Below are positions 40,853 to 49,759 of a DNA stretch of 62,664 bases, piece after piece. Position 1 is the stretch's first letter. Every line of letters begins with the position of its first letter. The stretch is taken from positions 1 through 62,664 of the forward strand of contig NZ_QRDY01000023.1 in NCBI RefSeq assembly GCF_003386205.1. The letters run 5' to 3'. Made by a program: the position numbers and the translations under genes. The notes beneath the pieces were generated by a model, which saw nothing but the letters and a program-made list of their open reading frames with translations, searched no databases and had not been told where the DNA came from. The stretch is from Cohnella lupini. Lineage in GTDB: Bacteria; Bacillota; Bacilli; Paenibacillales; Paenibacillaceae.

Positions 40853-41518
40853 GTGGGTCAGAAAGTAAATCCCGTCGGTTTTCGAATCGGCATTATCCGT
40901 GATTGGGAATCCAAGTGGTACGCAGGAAACAAGGATTTCGGAACGCTTCTAATCGAAGACGTGAAAATTCGCGAATTCTTGAAAAAGAAGCTTAAAGAAG
41001 CTGCAGTTTCCAAAATTGAAATCGAACGTGCGGCTAACCGCGTTAACGTTACGATTCATACAGCTAAGCCGGGTATCGTTATCGGTAAAGGCGGCGCTGA
41101 AGTCGAAGTGCTTCGCGGCCAGCTGACTAAGATTTCGAACGGCAAAAAGGTTCACATTAACATCTCCGAGATCAAGAATCCGGAATTGGACGCAATCCTG
41201 GTTGCCGAGAGCATCGCGCAACAACTGGAACGCCGCGTATCTTTCCGCCGCGCAATGAAACAAGCTATGCAACGTACGCAACGCGCTGGTGCGAAAGGCG
41301 TTAAAACAGCCGTAAGCGGTCGTCTAGGCGGAGCGGAAATCGCTCGTAACGAAGGCTATAGCGAAGGAACAGTGCCATTGCACACACTCCGCGCCGATAT
41401 CGATTACGGAACGGCAGAAGCACATACGACATATGGCCGCATCGGCGTAAAAGTATGGATCTACCGTGGCGAAGTCCTTCCGACGAAGAAAAGAGCTGCT
41501 GAGGAAGGAGGCAACTGA
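40853..41518 (+). CDS. rpsC: Ribosomal protein uS3
   Basis: S3 is part of the mRNA entry channel. The 221-aa protein begins with GTG 40853 and the conserved (M)GQKVNPVGFRIGI. It has a KH domain with GIVIGKGGAEVEVLR near residues 77-91. AAGGAGGG lies about 9 bases upstream; longer versions that start inside rplV lack homology. Confidence 0.97.
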   Translation: MGQKVNPVGFRIGIIRDWESKWYAGNKDFGTLLIEDVKIREFLKKKLKEAAVSKIEIERAANRVNVTIHTAKPGIVIGKGGAEVEVLRGQLTKISNGKKVHINISEIKNPELDAILVAESIAQQLERRVSFRRAMKQAMQRTQRAGAKGVKTAVSGRLGGAEIARNEGYSEGTVPLHTLRADIDYGTAEAHTTYGRIGVKVWIYRGEVLPTKKRAAEEGGN

Positions 41519-41520
41519 TC

Positions 41521-41958
41521 ATGTTGGTCCCTAAACGCGTTAAACACCGCAAAGAACATCGCGGTAAAATGAAAGGTCGCGCTAAAGGCGGCACAGAAGT
41601 GCATTTCGGTGAATTCGGTCTGCAGGCTATGGAACCTTCTTGGGTGACTAACCGTCAAATCGAAGCTGCTCGGATTGCCATGACTCGTTATATCAAGCGG
41701 GGCGGAAAAGTTTGGATCAAAATTTTCCCTTCCAAACCGATTACCCAAAAACCTCTTGAGGTACGGATGGGTAGCGGTAAAGGTAACGTAGAAGCATGGG
41801 TTGCCGTTGTTAAGCCGGGCAAAATCTTGTTCGAGCTTGCAGGTGTAACCGAGGAGATAGCACGTGAAGCGATGCGTCTTGCAGCTCACAAGTTGCCTAT
41901 TAAGACGAAGTTTGTGAAACGTGAAGAACTGGGTGGTGAAGCAAATGAAAGCCAGTGA
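41521..41958 (+). CDS. rplP: Ribosomal protein uL16
   Basis: L16 sits near the A-site tRNA elbow and is among the last proteins assembled into 50S. The 145-aa protein has RGTEV-like FGEFGLQAMEPSWVTNRQIE near residue 27-46. The start is two bases after the rpsC stop, with AAGGAGG inside rpsC. Its 3' end overlaps rpmC by 14 bp. Confidence 0.97.
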   Translation: MLVPKRVKHRKEHRGKMKGRAKGGTEVHFGEFGLQAMEPSWVTNRQIEAARIAMTRYIKRGGKVWIKIFPSKPITQKPLEVRMGSGKGNVEAWVAVVKPGKILFELAGVTEEIAREAMRLAAHKLPIKTKFVKREELGGEANESQ

Positions 41959-42142
41959 ATTTCGCAACCTAACATCGGCGGAACTTGAACAGAAGGTAGC
42001 CGGCTTCAAAGATGAGCTGTTCAACCTCCGCTTCCAATTGGCTACCGGCCAACTGGATAACCCGCATCGCCTTGGCGATCTGCGGAAAGAAATTGCTCGG
42101 GCCAAAACTATTTTGCGCGAGCGTGAACTCGGCATTAGCTAA
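41945..42142 (+). CDS. rpmC: Ribosomal protein uL29
   Basis: L29 lies at the tunnel exit beside L23. The 65-aa protein is a helical hairpin (KASEFRNLTSAELEQKVAGF at residues 2-21, DLRKEIARAKTILRERE near the end). The ATG at 41945 lies within rplP, with GGGTGGTG just upstream, so it overlaps rplP by 14 bp and is coupled to it. Confidence 0.96.
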   Translation: MKASEFRNLTSAELEQKVAGFKDELFNLRFQLATGQLDNPHRLGDLRKEIARAKTILRERELGIS

Positions 42143-42192
42143 GTTGAGCCCGGCAGTAACCCTGAAGATTGATTCCGGGAAGGAGGATTACC

Positions 42193-42459
42193 ATGAGCGA
42201 ACGCAATAACAATCGTAAAGTGCAGATTGGTAAAGTCGTCAGCGACAAAATGGACAAAACGATTGTGGTGGCCGTTGAAACTTACAAAAAACACAGCCTG
42301 TACCACAAACGGATTAAATACACGAAGAAATTCAAAGCGCATGACGAGAATAACGATGCTAAAATCGGCGACACCGTGAGAATCATGGAGACCCGCCCGT
42401 TGTCGAAAGACAAAAGCTGGCGTATGGTCGACATCGTTGAAAAAGGCGTATTAGCCTAA
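42193..42459 (+). CDS. rpsQ: Ribosomal protein uS17
   Basis: S17 is an early 16S-binding OB-fold protein. The 88-aa protein has RKVQIGKVVSDKMDKTIVVA at residues 8-27. ATG 42193 has AAGGAGG 6 bases upstream, which rules out an in-frame start eight codons earlier. Confidence 0.97.
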   Translation: MSERNNNRKVQIGKVVSDKMDKTIVVAVETYKKHSLYHKRIKYTKKFKAHDENNDAKIGDTVRIMETRPLSKDKSWRMVDIVEKGVLA

Positions 42460-42495
42460 GAGACTCAACCGTGTTATTGAAAGGAGGACCTTGCG

Positions 42496-42864
42496 ATGAT
42501 TCAACCGTTTACGCGTCTGCATGTTGCCGACAACTCCGGCGCGAAAGAATTGATGTGTATCCGCGTTCTTGGCGGTACGGGACGCCGCGTAGGACATATC
42601 GGCGACATGATCGTATGTTCCGTTAAACAAGCAACACCAGGCGGCGTTGTCAAAAAGGGTGACGTAGTTAAATGCGTTATCGTTCGTACAAAACGTTCGG
42701 TACGCCGTAAAGACGGATCCTACATCGCGTTCGACGAGAACGCGGCAGTAATCGTTAAAGAAGATAAAAGCCCGCGCGGTACCCGGATCTTTGGACCTGT
42801 TGCCCGTGAGCTTCGCGATCGCGACTTCATGAAAATCATTTCCCTGGCACCGGAAGTTCTTTAA
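42496..42864 (+). CDS. rplN: Ribosomal protein uL14
   Basis: L14 forms an intersubunit bridge and is the ribosomal target of RsfS silencing factor. The 122-aa protein starts MIQPFTRLHVADNSGAKELM and is conserved over its full length. AAAGGAGG lies 9 bases before the ATG. Confidence 0.98.
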   Translation: MIQPFTRLHVADNSGAKELMCIRVLGGTGRRVGHIGDMIVCSVKQATPGGVVKKGDVVKCVIVRTKRSVRRKDGSYIAFDENAAVIVKEDKSPRGTRIFGPVARELRDRDFMKIISLAPEVL

Positions 42865-42909
42865 GAACCCGGAAAGCACCGATGGAGAAACACTCAAGGA
42901 GGTGTACCC

Positions 42910-43263
42910 ATGCCCCGTCTGAAAAAAGTGCTTCAATCGCACAATAATAAACTGCACGTGAAAAAAGACGATAACATCATCGTCATCACAGGCAAAGACA
43001 AAGGCAAGAAAGGCCGCATTATCGCTGCATATCCGCGCGAGAACCGTGTGCTTGTCGAGGGCGTCAATATGGTAAAACGCCATACGCGTCCAAACCCAAC
43101 GAATCAACAAGGCGGTATCATCGAGCGCGAAGCGCCGATTCACGTGTCTAACGTGATGCATATCGATCCTAAAAGCGGCAAACCAACTCGCGTTGGTTCC
43201 AAAACGCTTGAGAACGGCAAAAAAGTCCGGGTCGCTAAGCGCTCTGGAGAACTGATCGACTAA
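42910..43263 (+). CDS. rplX: Ribosomal protein uL24
   Basis: L24 starts 50S assembly and lies near the tunnel exit. The 117-aa protein has a KOW motif (DNIIVITGKDKGKKGRIIAA near residues 21-40). It is about a dozen residues longer than the 103-aa B. subtilis protein, the difference being at the N-terminus and tail. AAGGAGGTG lies upstream. Confidence 0.97.
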   Translation: MPRLKKVLQSHNNKLHVKKDDNIIVITGKDKGKKGRIIAAYPRENRVLVEGVNMVKRHTRPNPTNQQGGIIEREAPIHVSNVMHIDPKSGKPTRVGSKTLENGKKVRVAKRSGELID

Positions 43264-43298
43264 TCGCAGTAAGAACGGAAAGGAGGTCACTGTGACTC

Positions 43299-43841
43299 AT
43301 GGCAGCAAGAATGAAGGAACGTTTCCTGAATGAAATCACTCCTGCTCTTATGCAGAAGTTCAGCTACAAGTCAGTCATGCAAGTGCCGAAAATCGAGAAA
43401 GTCGTCATCAATATGGGTGTCGGCGAAGCGGTTTCGAACTCCAAGATCATGGATTTCGCGGTAGAAGACATGCAAAAGATCGCAGGTCAAAAACCTGTAA
43501 TCACCCGTTCGAAAAAGTCGATCGCGGGCTTCCGCTTGCGTGAGAACTTGCCGATCGGCGCTAAAGTAACGCTTCGCGGCGAACGGATGTACTACTTCCT
43601 CGATAAGTTGTTCAATATCTCCCTACCCCGCGTACGTGACTTCCACGGCGTATCGACGAAATCGTTCGATGGCCGCGGTAACTACACGCTAGGATTGAAA
43701 GAACAACTGATCTTCCCGGAAATCGAGTATGACAAGATTGATAAAGTTCGCGGGATGGATATCGTCATCGTAACGACTGCACAATCGGACGAAGAAGCGC
43801 GTGAGCTGCTCACCCAATTGGGTATGCCGTTTGCGAAGTGA
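43299..43841 (+). CDS. rplE: Ribosomal protein uL5
   Basis: L5 binds 5S rRNA and forms a bridge with the 30S head. The 180-aa protein has VPKIEKVVINMGVGEAVSNS at about residues 29-48 and FRLRENLPIGAKVTLRGERM near 77-96. AAAGGAGG lies upstream of the ATG. Confidence 0.98.
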   Translation: MAARMKERFLNEITPALMQKFSYKSVMQVPKIEKVVINMGVGEAVSNSKIMDFAVEDMQKIAGQKPVITRSKKSIAGFRLRENLPIGAKVTLRGERMYYFLDKLFNISLPRVRDFHGVSTKSFDGRGNYTLGLKEQLIFPEIEYDKIDKVRGMDIVIVTTAQSDEEARELLTQLGMPFAK

Positions 43842-43891
43842 CGATAGTCCGGTCAATTAGCAAATGGTACCTAATGGAGGTGTGAAAGCAA

Positions 43892-44077
43892 GTGGCAAAA
43901 ACGTCGATGAAAGTCAAGCAACAGCGTACGCCGAAGTTTAAGGTCCAGGCTTACACGCGTTGCGAACGTTGCGGACGTCCGCATTCCGTTTTGCAAAAAT
44001 TTAAGATCTGCCGGATTTGTTTCCGTGAATTGGCACATAAAGGCCAGATTCCTGGCGTCAAAAAAGCGAGCTGGTAA
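43892..44077 (+). CDS. rpsZ: Ribosomal protein uS14, zinc-binding type Z
   Basis: A 61-aa S14 of the short zinc-binding kind: CERC at residues 24-27 and CRIC at 40-43 form the zinc knuckle. Zinc-free S14 paralogues are about 89 aa and are encoded elsewhere in many Firmicutes. The start is GTG 43892 after GGAGGTG. Confidence 0.97.
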   Translation: MAKTSMKVKQQRTPKFKVQAYTRCERCGRPHSVLQKFKICRICFRELAHKGQIPGVKKASW

Positions 44078-44107
44078 TCAGCCTAGTTCGGGAAGGAGGT
44101 TTACCCC

Positions 44108-44506
44108 ATGGTTATGTCTGATCCTATTGCAGATATGTTGACGCGGATTCGCAATGCGAACCTCGTGCGTCATGAGTCGGTGGAACTGCCAGCGTCTACG
44201 GTTAAGAAGCAAATTGCTGAAATCCTGAAACGTGAAGGCTTTATCCGCGACGCTGAATACGTAGAAGATAACAAGCAAGGCCTGATCCGTATCTTCTTGA
44301 AATACGGACCGAACAACGAGCGTGTTATCACGGGTCTTAAACGTATTAGCAAACCAGGTTTGCGCGTTTATACGAAATCTACTGAAGTACCGCGTGTGTT
44401 GGGTGGCCTCGGCATCGCGATCATTTCCACTTCTAAAGGCATCATCACCGATAAGGAAGCCCGTCAAGGGAAGTCCGGCGGAGAAGTGCTTTGCTACGTT
44501 TGGTAA
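44108..44506 (+). CDS. rpsH: Ribosomal protein uS8
   Basis: S8 is a central-domain assembly protein; in E. coli it represses the spc operon. The 132-aa protein begins MVMSDPIADMLTRIRNAN and ends with the conserved GGEVLCYVW. The first ATG (44108) follows AAGGAGG; the second, two codons on, also fits. Confidence 0.98.
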   Translation: MVMSDPIADMLTRIRNANLVRHESVELPASTVKKQIAEILKREGFIRDAEYVEDNKQGLIRIFLKYGPNNERVITGLKRISKPGLRVYTKSTEVPRVLGGLGIAIISTSKGIITDKEARQGKSGGEVLCYVW

Positions 44507-44536
44507 TTTAACTGTCACAAGATTGGAGGTGTACCT

Positions 44537-45079
44537 ATGTCCCGTATTGGACGCAAACCGATTCAGGTGCCTAACGGCGTGAACGTGAACCTGGACAGCA
44601 ACGTAATTACGGTTAAAGGCCCTAAAGGAACTTTGTCCCGCACTCTTCACAGCGATATGAAGGTTTCCTACGAGTCCGATGTCATTACCGTTGAACGTCC
44701 TTCCGATAACAAACTTCACCGCTCGCTGCACGGCACGACCCGCAGCGTAGTAGCCAACATGGTAAGTGGCGTAACCGAGGGTTACATCAAGAACCTTGAC
44801 CTGGTAGGTGTAGGTTACCGTGCTAGTAAATCCGGCGATAAGCTGGTATTGAACGTAGGTTACTCACACCCGGTTGAAATCGTACCGGCAAGCGGCATTG
44901 AATTCGAAGTGCCGGCACAAAACAAGATCATCGTTAAAGGGATCGATAAAGAAGCAGTCGGCGAGATCGCTGCTAAGATCCGCGCCGTTCGTCCTCCAGA
45001 GCCTTACAAAGGCAAAGGAATCAAGTACGAAGGCGAACGAATCCTTCGCAAAGAAGGTAAAGCAGGTAAGAAGAAGTAA
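44537..45079 (+). CDS. rplF: Ribosomal protein uL6
   Basis: L6 lies near the factor-binding site. The 180-aa protein has two repeated alpha-beta domains and the conserved RPPEPYKGKGIKYEGERI near residues 153-170. TGGAGGTG precedes the ATG. Confidence 0.98.
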   Translation: MSRIGRKPIQVPNGVNVNLDSNVITVKGPKGTLSRTLHSDMKVSYESDVITVERPSDNKLHRSLHGTTRSVVANMVSGVTEGYIKNLDLVGVGYRASKSGDKLVLNVGYSHPVEIVPASGIEFEVPAQNKIIVKGIDKEAVGEIAAKIRAVRPPEPYKGKGIKYEGERILRKEGKAGKKK

Positions 45080-45145
45080 TGAAATAAGTTGCGGGTGGTT
45101 AGAAGCTGCCTAGATGCAACAACGAGAAGGGAGAGAACCTTTCGG

Positions 45146-45508
45146 ATGATTACAAAAAGCGATAAAAATAAAGCCCGTCTGAAACGTCACCTTCGGGTAC
45201 GTAAGAAGATTACCGGGACAAACGAACGCCCGCGTCTTTCCGTATTCCGTTCTTCGAAACATATCTACGCTCAATTGATCGATGACGTTAAAGGCATAAC
45301 GCTTGCTAGCGCATCTACGGTTGACAAAGATTTGGCAACAGGTAACGGCGGAAACGTTGAGTCTGCTCGCAAAGTAGGAGAACTCATCGCTAAACGCGCG
45401 AAAGATAAAGGATATGAGATCGTCGTTTTCGATCGTGGCGGATATCTCTATCACGGACGTATTCAAGCACTTGCTGATGCGGCTCGCGAAGCCGGATTAC
45501 AGTTTTAA
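45146..45508 (+). CDS. rplR: Ribosomal protein uL18
   Basis: L18 binds 5S rRNA with L5. The 120-aa protein has RPRLSVFRSSKHIYAQLIDD near residue 28 and FDRGGYLYHGRIQALADAAR near 97-116. ATG 45146 follows GAAGGGAGAG; a longer in-frame start at 45089 lies in the spacer and lacks homology. Confidence 0.97.
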   Translation: MITKSDKNKARLKRHLRVRKKITGTNERPRLSVFRSSKHIYAQLIDDVKGITLASASTVDKDLATGNGGNVESARKVGELIAKRAKDKGYEIVVFDRGGYLYHGRIQALADAAREAGLQF

Positions 45509-45537
45509 TTCATTTTTGACACAAGGAGGTAAACGAC

Positions 45538-46035
45538 TTGCGTGTAGATCCGAATACATTGGAACTAACCGAAAAGATGGTACAGATCAACCGCGTATCC
45601 AAAGTCGTCAAGGGCGGACGTCGCTTTAGTTTCAGCGCACTCGTCGTTGTCGGAGATGGAAAAGGCTGGGTTGGCGCAGGCATCGGTAAAGCTGGCGAAG
45701 TACCGGACGCAATCCGTAAAGGCGTCGATGACGCTAAGAAAAATCTTGTTTTCGTTCCACTCGTGAAAACGACAATTCCACACGCCGTTACGGGAAGTTT
45801 CGGCGCCGGCAAAGTGTTGCTGAAACCAGCATCAGAAGGTACGGGCGTTATCGCGGGCGGTCCTGTCCGCGCAGTGCTCGAGCTTGCTGGAGTCGGCGAT
45901 ATTTTGACGAAATCGCTGGGTTCCTCCAACTCCATTAACATGGTCAATGCGACGTTGGAAGGTTTATCCCGCCTCAAACGCGCCGAAGACGTAGCGAAAC
46001 TGCGCGGCAAAACCGTGGCAGAGCTATTCCGCTAA
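45538..46035 (+). CDS. rpsE: Ribosomal protein uS5
   Basis: S5 supports decoding fidelity and mRNA entry. The 165-aa protein has VKGGRRFSFSALVVVGDGKG near residues 24-43, the region of spectinomycin-resistance changes (wild type here). The start is TTG 45538 after AAGGAGG. Confidence 0.97.
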   Translation: MRVDPNTLELTEKMVQINRVSKVVKGGRRFSFSALVVVGDGKGWVGAGIGKAGEVPDAIRKGVDDAKKNLVFVPLVKTTIPHAVTGSFGAGKVLLKPASEGTGVIAGGPVRAVLELAGVGDILTKSLGSSNSINMVNATLEGLSRLKRAEDVAKLRGKTVAELFR

Positions 46036-46047
46036 GGAGGAAAACAA

Positions 46048-46227
46048 ATGGCACAGCTTCAAATTACACTCGTTCGCAGCTTGATCGGCCGTCCGGAGAA
46101 TCAACGCCAAACGGTGAAGACTCTCGGACTCGGCAAGATGCATACTTCCGTAGTAAGAGAAGATAACGTCGCTACTCGCGGCATGATCAACACGGTCAGT
46201 CATTTGATCGAAGTAAAAGAAATTTAA
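46048..46227 (+). CDS. rpmD: Ribosomal protein uL30
   Basis: A 59-aa protein read from ATG 46048, with the typical sequence MAQLQITLVRSLIGRPENQR. TAAGGAGG lies 6-13 bases upstream, overlapping the end of rpsE, so the two genes are closely linked between rpsE and rplO as in all S10-spc clusters. Confidence 0.97.
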   Translation: MAQLQITLVRSLIGRPENQRQTVKTLGLGKMHTSVVREDNVATRGMINTVSHLIEVKEI

Positions 46228-46266
46228 AGCCTAACAAGCATAACTCTCAAGGAGGTGCGACGTACG

Positions 46267-46710
46267 ATGAAATTGCATGAGCTATCTCCGAATGAAGGCT
46301 CGACGTTCTCCCGTAAACGGAGAGGACGCGGAGCTGGTAGCGGTCTCGGCAAAACGGCAGGTCGCGGTCATAAAGGGCAAAACGCTCGTTCCGGTGGCGG
46401 TGTTCGTCCCGGTTTCGAGGGTGGTCAAAACCCATTATACCGTCGGGTACCGAAGCGCGGATTTAATAACGATCGTTTTGCTACAGTCTTCGCGATTGTC
46501 AATCTTGATCAGCTAAGCCGTTTTGCTGCTGGTACAGAAGTGACGCCAGAATTGCTGCTCGAAGAAGGCATTCTGAAAAATCCAAGAGACGGAATTAAAA
46601 TTCTGGGCAATGGCGATTTGAACGTGCAGCTGACTGTTAAAGCTCACAAGTTCTCTCAGTCTGCAACAGAAAAAATTCAAGCCGCCGGCGGTAAAACCGA
46701 GGTGATCTAA
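46267..46710 (+). CDS. rplO: Ribosomal protein uL15
   Basis: L15 is a 50S assembly protein with a long basic extension. The 147-aa protein has the glycine-rich RKRRGRGAGSGLGKTAGRGH at residues 18-37. ATG 46267 follows AAGGAGGTG; an in-frame GTG at 46255 overlaps that site. Its stop overlaps the secY start (TAATG). Confidence 0.97.
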   Translation: MKLHELSPNEGSTFSRKRRGRGAGSGLGKTAGRGHKGQNARSGGGVRPGFEGGQNPLYRRVPKRGFNNDRFATVFAIVNLDQLSRFAAGTEVTPELLLEEGILKNPRDGIKILGNGDLNVQLTVKAHKFSQSATEKIQAAGGKTEVI

Positions 46711-48008
46711 TGTTCGCGACCGTCACTAACATTTGGAAAGTCGAGGACCTTCGCAAGAGGATCCTTTTCACTCTTTTCATCCTGTTTGTTTATCGGATCG
46801 GTTCTTTCATCCCGGTTCCGAACATTAACAAGGACGTTCTAACGATGGCCGACCAACAGGGCTCTGACCTGTTCGGCCTTCTGAACACGTTCTCCGGCGG
46901 TGCGTTGTTCAACTTCTCCATCTTCGCGTTGGGGATCACGCCGTACATTACGGCGTCGATTATCGTTCAACTTCTATCCATGGACGTTATTCCGAAGTTT
47001 TCGGAATGGCAGAAGGAAGGCGAGAACGGTAAGCGCAAGTTGGCACAGATCACTCGTTACGGAACGATTGTCCTGGGGCTTATCCAAGCTTTTGCTACGG
47101 CTATCGGTTTTAACCGGATGTATGAATACAAAATGGTCATTGACTCTGGTACGGCAACGTATCTTATGATTGCGATCGTTTTGACTGCAGGTACTGCGTT
47201 CCTTATGTGGTTGGGTGAACAAATCAATGAAAAGGGTATCGGTAACGGTATCTCGATCTTGATCTTCGCGGCGATCGTCGCAGCAATCCCTAAGCATGCA
47301 CGCGATATCTACACTACGCTGTTCACGGATTCAAGCCAATTGTTTATGAATATCGTGAAGCTGGCCATTATCCTGCTAGTAATCATCCTGATTATCGCAG
47401 GCGTAATCTTCATCCAGCAGGGCGTACGCAAAATTCCGGTTCAATACGCAAAACGAGTTGTCGGACAGAAAATGTACGGCGGCCAATCCACGCACATTCC
47501 GCTTAAAGTAAATGGCGCGGGCGTAATTCCGGTAATCTTCGCTATCTCTCTATTGATGTTCCCGATTACGATTGCGAACTTCTGGTCGAACCAGGCATGG
47601 GCGCAATGGATTATCAAAAACATGTCTTATGACCAACCTCTTGGTATGGTTTTGTACATTTTGCTAATCATCGGGTTTACGTTCTTCTATACGTTCGTTC
47701 AATTCAATCCGCAGCAATTAGCGGATAACATGAAGAAGAACGGCGGTTATATCCCGGGTATTCGTCCTGGCAAACCAACACAAGGCTTCCTAATGCGGGT
47801 TATCACTCGTATTACGCTAGCGGGTGCGGTATTCTTGGCGATTATCTCGGTCATTCCGGTGTTCTTCGGATCGTTGGCTGGTTTACCGAAGTCTGTTCAA
47901 TTGGGCGGTACTTCGCTCTTGATCGTAATCGGGGTTGCTCTTGAGACGATGAAACAGATCGAAAGCCAATTGATTAAACGTCACTACAAAGGTTTCATCA
48001 ATAAGTAA
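46710..48008 (+). CDS. secY: SecY, protein translocase channel
   Basis: SecY is the membrane channel for secreted and membrane proteins and works with SecE (19124) and SecA. The 432-aa protein has ten hydrophobic segments. SFIPVPNI near residue 32, and FALGITPYITASIIVQLLSM near 72-91 are family hallmarks. It starts at the rplO stop, so it is translationally coupled to it, and is followed by adk. Confidence 0.97.
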   Translation: MFATVTNIWKVEDLRKRILFTLFILFVYRIGSFIPVPNINKDVLTMADQQGSDLFGLLNTFSGGALFNFSIFALGITPYITASIIVQLLSMDVIPKFSEWQKEGENGKRKLAQITRYGTIVLGLIQAFATAIGFNRMYEYKMVIDSGTATYLMIAIVLTAGTAFLMWLGEQINEKGIGNGISILIFAAIVAAIPKHARDIYTTLFTDSSQLFMNIVKLAIILLVIILIIAGVIFIQQGVRKIPVQYAKRVVGQKMYGGQSTHIPLKVNGAGVIPVIFAISLLMFPITIANFWSNQAWAQWIIKNMSYDQPLGMVLYILLIIGFTFFYTFVQFNPQQLADNMKKNGGYIPGIRPGKPTQGFLMRVITRITLAGAVFLAIISVIPVFFGSLAGLPKSVQLGGTSLLIVIGVALETMKQIESQLIKRHYKGFINK

Positions 48009-48035
48009 CCAACGAGTCGGACAGGAGGAACAACA

Positions 48036-48680
48036 ATGAACATCTTGTTTATGGGGCCTCCTGGCGCCGGTAAAGGAACGCAAGCAGAACGGATCGTCGA
48101 GCAATTCGGCATTCCGCATATCTCTACCGGTGATGCGTTTCGCTTAGCGATGAAGCAAGGAACTCCACTCGGACTGAAGGCGAAGGAGTACGTAGACCAG
48201 GGTCTTCTCGTTCCGGATGAAGTAACGAACGGTATCGTTCGCGACCGTCTTGCTGCTCCAGATTGCGCCGACGGTTTTCTGTTGGACGGGTTTCCTCGGA
48301 CGCTCGCGCAAGCTGAAGCTCTTGACGGTATGCTTGCTGAGTTGGATCGCAAGATTGACCATGTCGTTAACCTCAAAGTCGATCGCGGCTTCTTGTTGGC
48401 CCGCTTGACTGGTCGAAGGATTTGTAAAACTTGCGGTACGACGTATCACGTACTTTTTAACCCGCCTAAGCAGGAAGGAATCTGCGATAAAGACGGGGGA
48501 GAGCTGTATCAGCGTTCCGACGATACGGAGGAAAAAGTGGGAACCCGCCTTGATGAGTACACTAGCAAGACGGCTCCGCTTCTGACGTATTACGGCGACA
48601 AAGGATCGCTCCGCGAAGTAGACGGGGAGAAGGACATCGATACGGTTACGGCCGATATCGCTTCCCTTCTCAGAGGGTAA
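48036..48680 (+). CDS. adk: Adenylate kinase
   Basis: Adk interconverts ATP + AMP and 2 ADP. The 214-aa protein has the P-loop GPPGAGKGTQ at residues 7-16, DGFPRT near 84, and a LID domain with zinc ligands C-x2-C (CKTC near 130) and C-x2-D (CDKD near 150), the Gram-positive zinc form. AGGAGG lies upstream. It sits between secY and map, the usual order. Confidence 0.97.
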   Translation: MNILFMGPPGAGKGTQAERIVEQFGIPHISTGDAFRLAMKQGTPLGLKAKEYVDQGLLVPDEVTNGIVRDRLAAPDCADGFLLDGFPRTLAQAEALDGMLAELDRKIDHVVNLKVDRGFLLARLTGRRICKTCGTTYHVLFNPPKQEGICDKDGGELYQRSDDTEEKVGTRLDEYTSKTAPLLTYYGDKGSLREVDGEKDIDTVTADIASLLRG

Positions 48681-48686
48681 TCGGCC

Positions 48687-49433
48687 ATGATCGTAATCAA
48701 GTCCGACAAAGAGTTAAACTTGATGCGCGAGGCGGGAAGAATCGTTGCGGAAACTCATCGCCTGATGAAACAGGCTGTTGTTCCCGGCGTTACTACCGCC
48801 GAGTTGGATCGGATAGCCGATACTTTCATCCGAAGCCAAGGTGCAATTCCTTCATTCAAAGGTTATAACGGTTTTCCGGCCAGCATATGCGCTTCCACGA
48901 ACGAGGAGCTCGTTCACGGGTTTCCCGGTTCAAGGAAGCTAGTAGAAGGCGACATCATCAGCATCGACATCGGCGCACAGTACCAAGGTTATCACGGCGA
49001 TTCCGCCTGGACGTATGGTGTCGGAAGGATTTCCGAAGAGGCGCAGCGTTTATTGGACGTTACCGAAGCATCGCTATTCGCGGGGTTGGAGTTGGTTGGT
49101 CCAGACGTAAGGCTATACACCGTATCCCACGGCATTCAGAAAGTGATCGAAGAGGCGGGCTTCTCTGTAGTAAGGGAATATGTCGGACACGGCGTAGGTG
49201 CCGATCTGCATGAGGAACCGCAAATTCCGAATTATGGCGTTCCCGACCGCGGTCCGCGGTTGAAACCGGGAATGACACTCGCGATCGAACCGATGGTCAT
49301 CGTGGGAGAACGTTACGTGAAGACTTTGTCCGATAATTGGACGGTCGTCACGGTGGACGGATCGCTGTGCGCGCATTTCGAGCATACGATTGCCGTAACC
49401 GAAGACGGGTACGAAATACTGACCCGTGCGTAA
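48687..49433 (+). CDS. map: Methionine aminopeptidase type I
   Basis: Map removes the N-terminal Met from nascent proteins. The 248-aa protein is a short type Ia enzyme without N-terminal zinc finger. The substrate-pocket His is in EELVHGFPG near 75, the two-metal ligands are in SIDIGAQYQGYHGDSAWTYG near 92-111, and further ligands are in GHGVG near 170 and EPMV near 202. It follows adk by 6 bp. Confidence 0.97.
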   Translation: MIVIKSDKELNLMREAGRIVAETHRLMKQAVVPGVTTAELDRIADTFIRSQGAIPSFKGYNGFPASICASTNEELVHGFPGSRKLVEGDIISIDIGAQYQGYHGDSAWTYGVGRISEEAQRLLDVTEASLFAGLELVGPDVRLYTVSHGIQKVIEEAGFSVVREYVGHGVGADLHEEPQIPNYGVPDRGPRLKPGMTLAIEPMVIVGERYVKTLSDNWTVVTVDGSLCAHFEHTIAVTEDGYEILTRA

Positions 49434-49448
49434 AGCTAGGTGAATGAA

Positions 49449-49757
49449 ATGACGGTAAACGTTAAGTTGGAGCCCGGAGACATCGTGAGAAGCCGGCGTG
49501 GAAGAGACGAAGGGCAATTGGTCATCGTGATCGCCCTTGTCGATGAGCGATTCGCGCTCGTAGCCGACGGCGATAATCGCCGGTTCGATCGGCCTAAACG
49601 CAAAAACGTGCTGCATCTCGAACCGATCGGGACCCGAAGCGAGGAAGTCGCGAATAGTATTCGCGATACCGGTCGCGTCACCAACGCGAAGCTCCGGTTC
49701 GCTATCGGACAAATCGAACAACGGCTCGAAAAGCATGCTGTAGAGAAAGGAGAATGA
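49449..49757 (+). CDS. KOW-domain RNA-binding protein, YbzG/L14e-like
   Basis: A 102-aa protein with a KOW-like segment (PGDIVRSRRGRDEGQLVIV near residues 9-27) and a basic PKRKNVLHLEPI stretch. It resembles B. subtilis YbzG, which sits at the same place between map and infA. The role is unknown, probably ribosome-associated. ATG 49449 has AGGTG 7 bases upstream; a GTG at 49440 overlaps that site. Its end overlaps the infA ribosome-binding site. Confidence 0.88.
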   Translation: MTVNVKLEPGDIVRSRRGRDEGQLVIVIALVDERFALVADGDNRRFDRPKRKNVLHLEPIGTRSEEVANSIRDTGRVTNAKLRFAIGQIEQRLEKHAVEKGE

Positions 49758-49759
49758 CG

